The notes under the pieces were generated by a model that saw only the letters and a list, made by a program, of their open reading frames with translations, did no database searches and was not told the origin of the DNA. From NCBI GenBank assembly GCA_947568605.1, contig CANOPV010000085.1, positions 1 through 5,020 on the forward strand: a DNA stretch of 5,020 nt, read 5' to 3'. The position numbers and the translations under genes are program-made. The DNA is from an uncultured Clostridium sp. Lineage in GTDB: Bacteria > Bacillota > Clostridia > TANB77 > CAG-508. Every line of letters starts with the position of its first letter. Position 1 is the stretch's first letter. Below are positions 4,076-5,020 of this stretch, piece after piece.

Positions 4076-4145
4076 AAATCACCCATAGAACATTTGCTAC
4101 GCAAATGCACTATGGATTTTTCGTTGGGGTACACCCCAAACCCCT
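4073..4145. other. Candidate origin of transfer (oriT)
   Basis: A 51-bp interrupted inverted repeat spans 4073-4123. Its arms are CGAAAAAT, CCATAG and CATTTGC with their complements GCAAATG, CTATGG and ATTTTTCG, 21 bp paired in all and separated by small bulges. A second hairpin, TTGGGGT-AC-ACCCCAA (4124-4139), follows, then ACCCCT. It lies directly upstream of the relaxase promoter, the usual oriT position for this family. GCAAATGCACTA (4101-4112) resembles the RSF1010 nick region GTAAATGCGCCC, and the reverse strand ATAGTGC resembles the ATAAGTGC of Gram-positive MOBQ sites. The nick site itself cannot be placed. Confidence 0.55.
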
Positions 4146-4175
4146 ATCGCATATTTATGTAATAACTATGCTCAA

Positions 4176-4289
4176 CAATACCTATTTTGAAAAATAGGTA
4201 TTGCAGGGGCTATCTCGCCCCTACGAAAAGGTTTATACCTTTTCTACCCTAGTGCTACCGCACTACATTGCTAATATAAAATTAGCAAT
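4176..4289. repeat. Array of five back-to-back hairpins
   Basis: Five perfect inverted repeats almost fill this stretch: 4176-4188/4191-4203 (13 bp, 2-nt loop), 4205-4210/4217-4222 (6 bp, G+C-rich), 4225-4232/4237-4244 (8 bp), 4250-4255/4260-4265 (6 bp) and 4267-4275/4281-4289 (9 bp). Gaps are 0 to 5 bases. No gene is credible here. As single-stranded DNA it would fold completely, which fits a site for second-strand synthesis after transfer or rolling-circle replication. It could also be a structured RNA. From 4290 to 4346 nothing further was recognised. Confidence 0.6.
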
Positions 4290-4346
4290 TCCGTTTGGTT
4301 TAAAAGCCATTCTCTGGAGATGGGTTTTTTACGATTTACTCTGGTA

Positions 4347-4375
4347 TTGCATTTATATTTTTTATATGCTAAAAT
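4347..4375 (+). promoter_or_regulatory. Promoter of the Par-like gene
   Basis: TTGCAT (4347-4352), 17 bp and TAAAAT (4370-4375), the latter preceded by TGC, form an extended -10 promoter. Transcription would start near 4382, inside the first of two inverted repeats, so a protein bound there would repress it. Confidence 0.6.
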
Positions 4376-4378
4376 GGG

Positions 4379-4432
4379 TACTAATATAGATATAATTAGT
4401 ATGCTTTTTAGTATATGCTAGCATATACTAAA
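4379..4432. promoter_or_regulatory. Two palindromes between promoter and ribosome binding site of the Par-like gene
   Basis: The first is TACTAAT (4379-4385) / ATTAGTA (4395-4401), spaced by 9 bp. The second is a perfect 26-bp palindrome at 4407-4432 with half-site TTTAGTATATGCT. Both contain ATTAGTA- or TTAGTA-like arms. They are good candidates for the operator and centromere-like site bound by the helix-turn-helix protein encoded just downstream. Confidence 0.55.
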
Positions 4433-4452
4433 GCGAGAAAGGACAAGCAATA

Positions 4453-4932
4453 ATGAACGAAACTAAATACACAAGTTTTGATTTAATGAAAATTTTTGGA
4501 ATAAAAAAGGGATCTTGGTATAATGTAAAAAATAAATTAGAATTAGACCAGTTTTCAGAACAAATTTATGATGGAAAACAAACAAAGTTTGTTTATAATC
4601 AACAAGCTTACGATATATTAAAACAAAACTATCAAAAAAAGATAGTAGAAGAAGTAAGAGAAAACCCAAAAATGTTTTCATTGATTCAAGAAAATGAAAC
4701 ATTAAAAGCAACATTAAGCGAATATAAACAAATATCTTCAAAATTTGAAACTATGTATAACGAAGAAAAAAAAGCAAAAGAAAATCTAATAAATGAAAAA
4801 GCTACATTACAAGCAACAAATAGTAACTATATTGAAAATAATCATAAACTGGAAGAAGAAAAATACAATTTGCAACAAGAACTAGAAAGAATAAAGAACA
4901 GAGGATTTTTTGCTAGATTATTAAATAAATAA
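4453..4932 (+). CDS. Helix-turn-helix/coiled-coil Par-like segregation protein
   Basis: This encodes 159 residues from the ATG at 4453, with AAAGGA (4438-4443) 9 nt upstream. Residues about 6-60 (TSFDLMKIFGIKKGSWYNVKN then FVYNQQAYDIL) look like a MerR-like winged helix-turn-helix. About 75-149 is a long coiled coil rich in E, K, N and Q. The C-terminus is a short basic-aromatic tail, GFFARLLNK (151-159). This three-part layout, DNA-binding head, coiled coil and short hydrophobic tail, is that of single-protein plasmid partition factors such as pSK1 Par and of DUF536-type plasmid proteins, though this one is shorter than pSK1 Par. It may bind the palindromes upstream both to repress itself and to segregate the plasmid. 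A role as a replication accessory protein is the main alternative. Confidence 0.6.
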   Translation: MNETKYTSFDLMKIFGIKKGSWYNVKNKLELDQFSEQIYDGKQTKFVYNQQAYDILKQNYQKKIVEEVRENPKMFSLIQENETLKATLSEYKQISSKFETMYNEEKKAKENLINEKATLQATNSNYIENNHKLEEEKYNLQQELERIKNRGFFARLLNK

Positions 4933-4937
4933 ATGTA

Positions 4938-5020
4938 TCAAATTTTAGATTTGACATATAATAAAAATGGTGCTATAATAACATTAGCTAGCAATGTTGT
5001 ATGTCGAATGCAATAGCTAT
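4938..5020 (-). CDS. Candidate type I toxin peptide, C-terminal part (continues at position 28 to 1)
   Basis: This is the downstream part of the peptide that starts at position 28. It stays in frame from position 1 to 5020 and ends at TGA (4940-4938), only 5 bp past the stop codon of the Par-like gene, which converges on it. Residues about 17-33 of the joined peptide form one likely membrane span containing NVIIAPFLLYV, followed by a basic tail (KSKI). The IAP motif faintly recalls Fst-type plasmid toxins, but the rest does not match, so no family is claimed. A weak 6-bp inverted repeat (4938-4943 with 4949-4954) followed by a T-rich stretch on the minus strand could end the message. Confidence 0.45.
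   Translation of the reverse strand, partial: SYCIRHTTLLANVIIAPFLLYVKSKI
4951..4979 (+). promoter_or_regulatory. Perfect consensus promoter for an antisense (antitoxin) RNA
   Basis: TTGACA (4951-4956), a 17-bp spacer and TATAAT (4974-4979) match sigma-A consensus exactly. The spacer ends in TGC, giving an extended -10 as well. It is among the strongest promoters in the window yet heads no plus-strand gene. It lies inside the 3' end of the candidate toxin frame and points toward the toxin's start, so its product would be antisense to the toxin mRNA. Confidence 0.75.
4986..5020 (+). ncRNA. Candidate antitoxin RNA, 5' part
   Basis: This is the predicted transcript from the consensus promoter at 4951-4979, starting near 4986. 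It is complementary to the coding part of the candidate toxin mRNA and contains one copy of a 12-bp direct repeat (5001-5012). If the window is circular it continues at position 1 over the toxin start codon and ribosome binding site. The start is placed from promoter spacing only. Confidence 0.5.
5001..5012 (+). repeat. 12-bp direct repeat, copy A (junction)
   Basis: ATGTCGAATGCA recurs at 12-23. Aligned across the joined ends, 18 of 21 bases match and the copies start 31 bp apart. Both lie inside the candidate toxin frame and in the predicted antisense RNA. Confidence 0.6.

Noticed and set aside
4073..4289. CRISPR array or insertion sequence ends
   Set aside because: The inverted repeats differ from each other with no constant repeat/spacer pattern, and there is no cas or transposase gene or target duplication.
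4201..4389. 62-codon plus-strand reading frame over the hairpin array
   Set aside because: It lies across several perfect inverted repeats and the par promoter, has no ribosome binding site, and its composition follows the hairpins.
4463..4741. 92-codon minus-strand frame, L/F-rich with apparent membrane spans
   Set aside because: It is a mirror of the coiled-coil coding sequence of the Par-like gene, and there is no ribosome binding site or promoter at its start.
4986..5020. Type III toxin-antitoxin (ToxIN-like) tandem-repeat antitoxin
   Set aside because: Only two repeat copies are present and no ToxN-type gene follows on the plus strand. The antisense arrangement fits type I better.

Overview
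The window reads as a complete small cryptic, mobilizable plasmid of a low-G+C Firmicute, probably a clostridial or related gut bacterium. It is very A+T-rich, has strong AGGAGG-type ribosome binding sites and consensus sigma-A promoters, and carries a Rep, a MobA-type relaxase and a Par-like protein with no cargo such as resistance or metabolism. The two window ends probably join into a circle. Across the junction a short hydrophobic reading frame stays open, and a 31-bp-spaced direct repeat keeps its alignment. This is inferred and cannot be proven from the window alone.

Layout. (1) The junction (about 4938-5020 plus 1-116) holds a candidate type I toxin-antitoxin locus. A 36-codon hydrophobic peptide on the minus strand has an exceptionally long Shine-Dalgarno sequence. 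A perfect-consensus plus-strand promoter sits inside its 3' end and would make an antisense RNA. (2) 95-949 carries two small minus-strand genes: a sigma-region-4-like helix-turn-helix protein and a DUF6809-like acidic protein. (3) 990-1490 carries two tandem paralogous Cro/C1-type regulators, each preceded by a copy of the same composite A+T-rich box, then a strong terminator. (4) 1556-2558 is the replication module on the minus strand: rep terminator, iteron-like repeats, a winged-helix rep gene, and a leader of about 210 nt with an attenuator-like hairpin. A short plus-strand antisense RNA with its own perfect promoter and terminator lies inside that leader. (5) 2650-2795 holds a separate G+C-rich structured RNA of unknown function, ending in a bidirectional terminator shared with mob. 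(6) 2792-4067 is the relaxase gene and its promoter. (7) 4051-4432 is a dense run of inverted repeats: the likely oriT, five back-to-back hairpins, and two palindromes at the par promoter. (8) 4453-4932 is a helix-turn-helix plus coiled-coil Par-like protein.

Together these would give replication with antisense/attenuation copy control, mobilization in trans by a helper element, segregation (Par-like), and post-segregational killing (candidate type I toxin). The twin regulators probably control themselves and the divergent DUF6809-like gene. The least explained parts are the 2685-2795 RNA, the hairpin array at 4176-4289 and the junction toxin locus.
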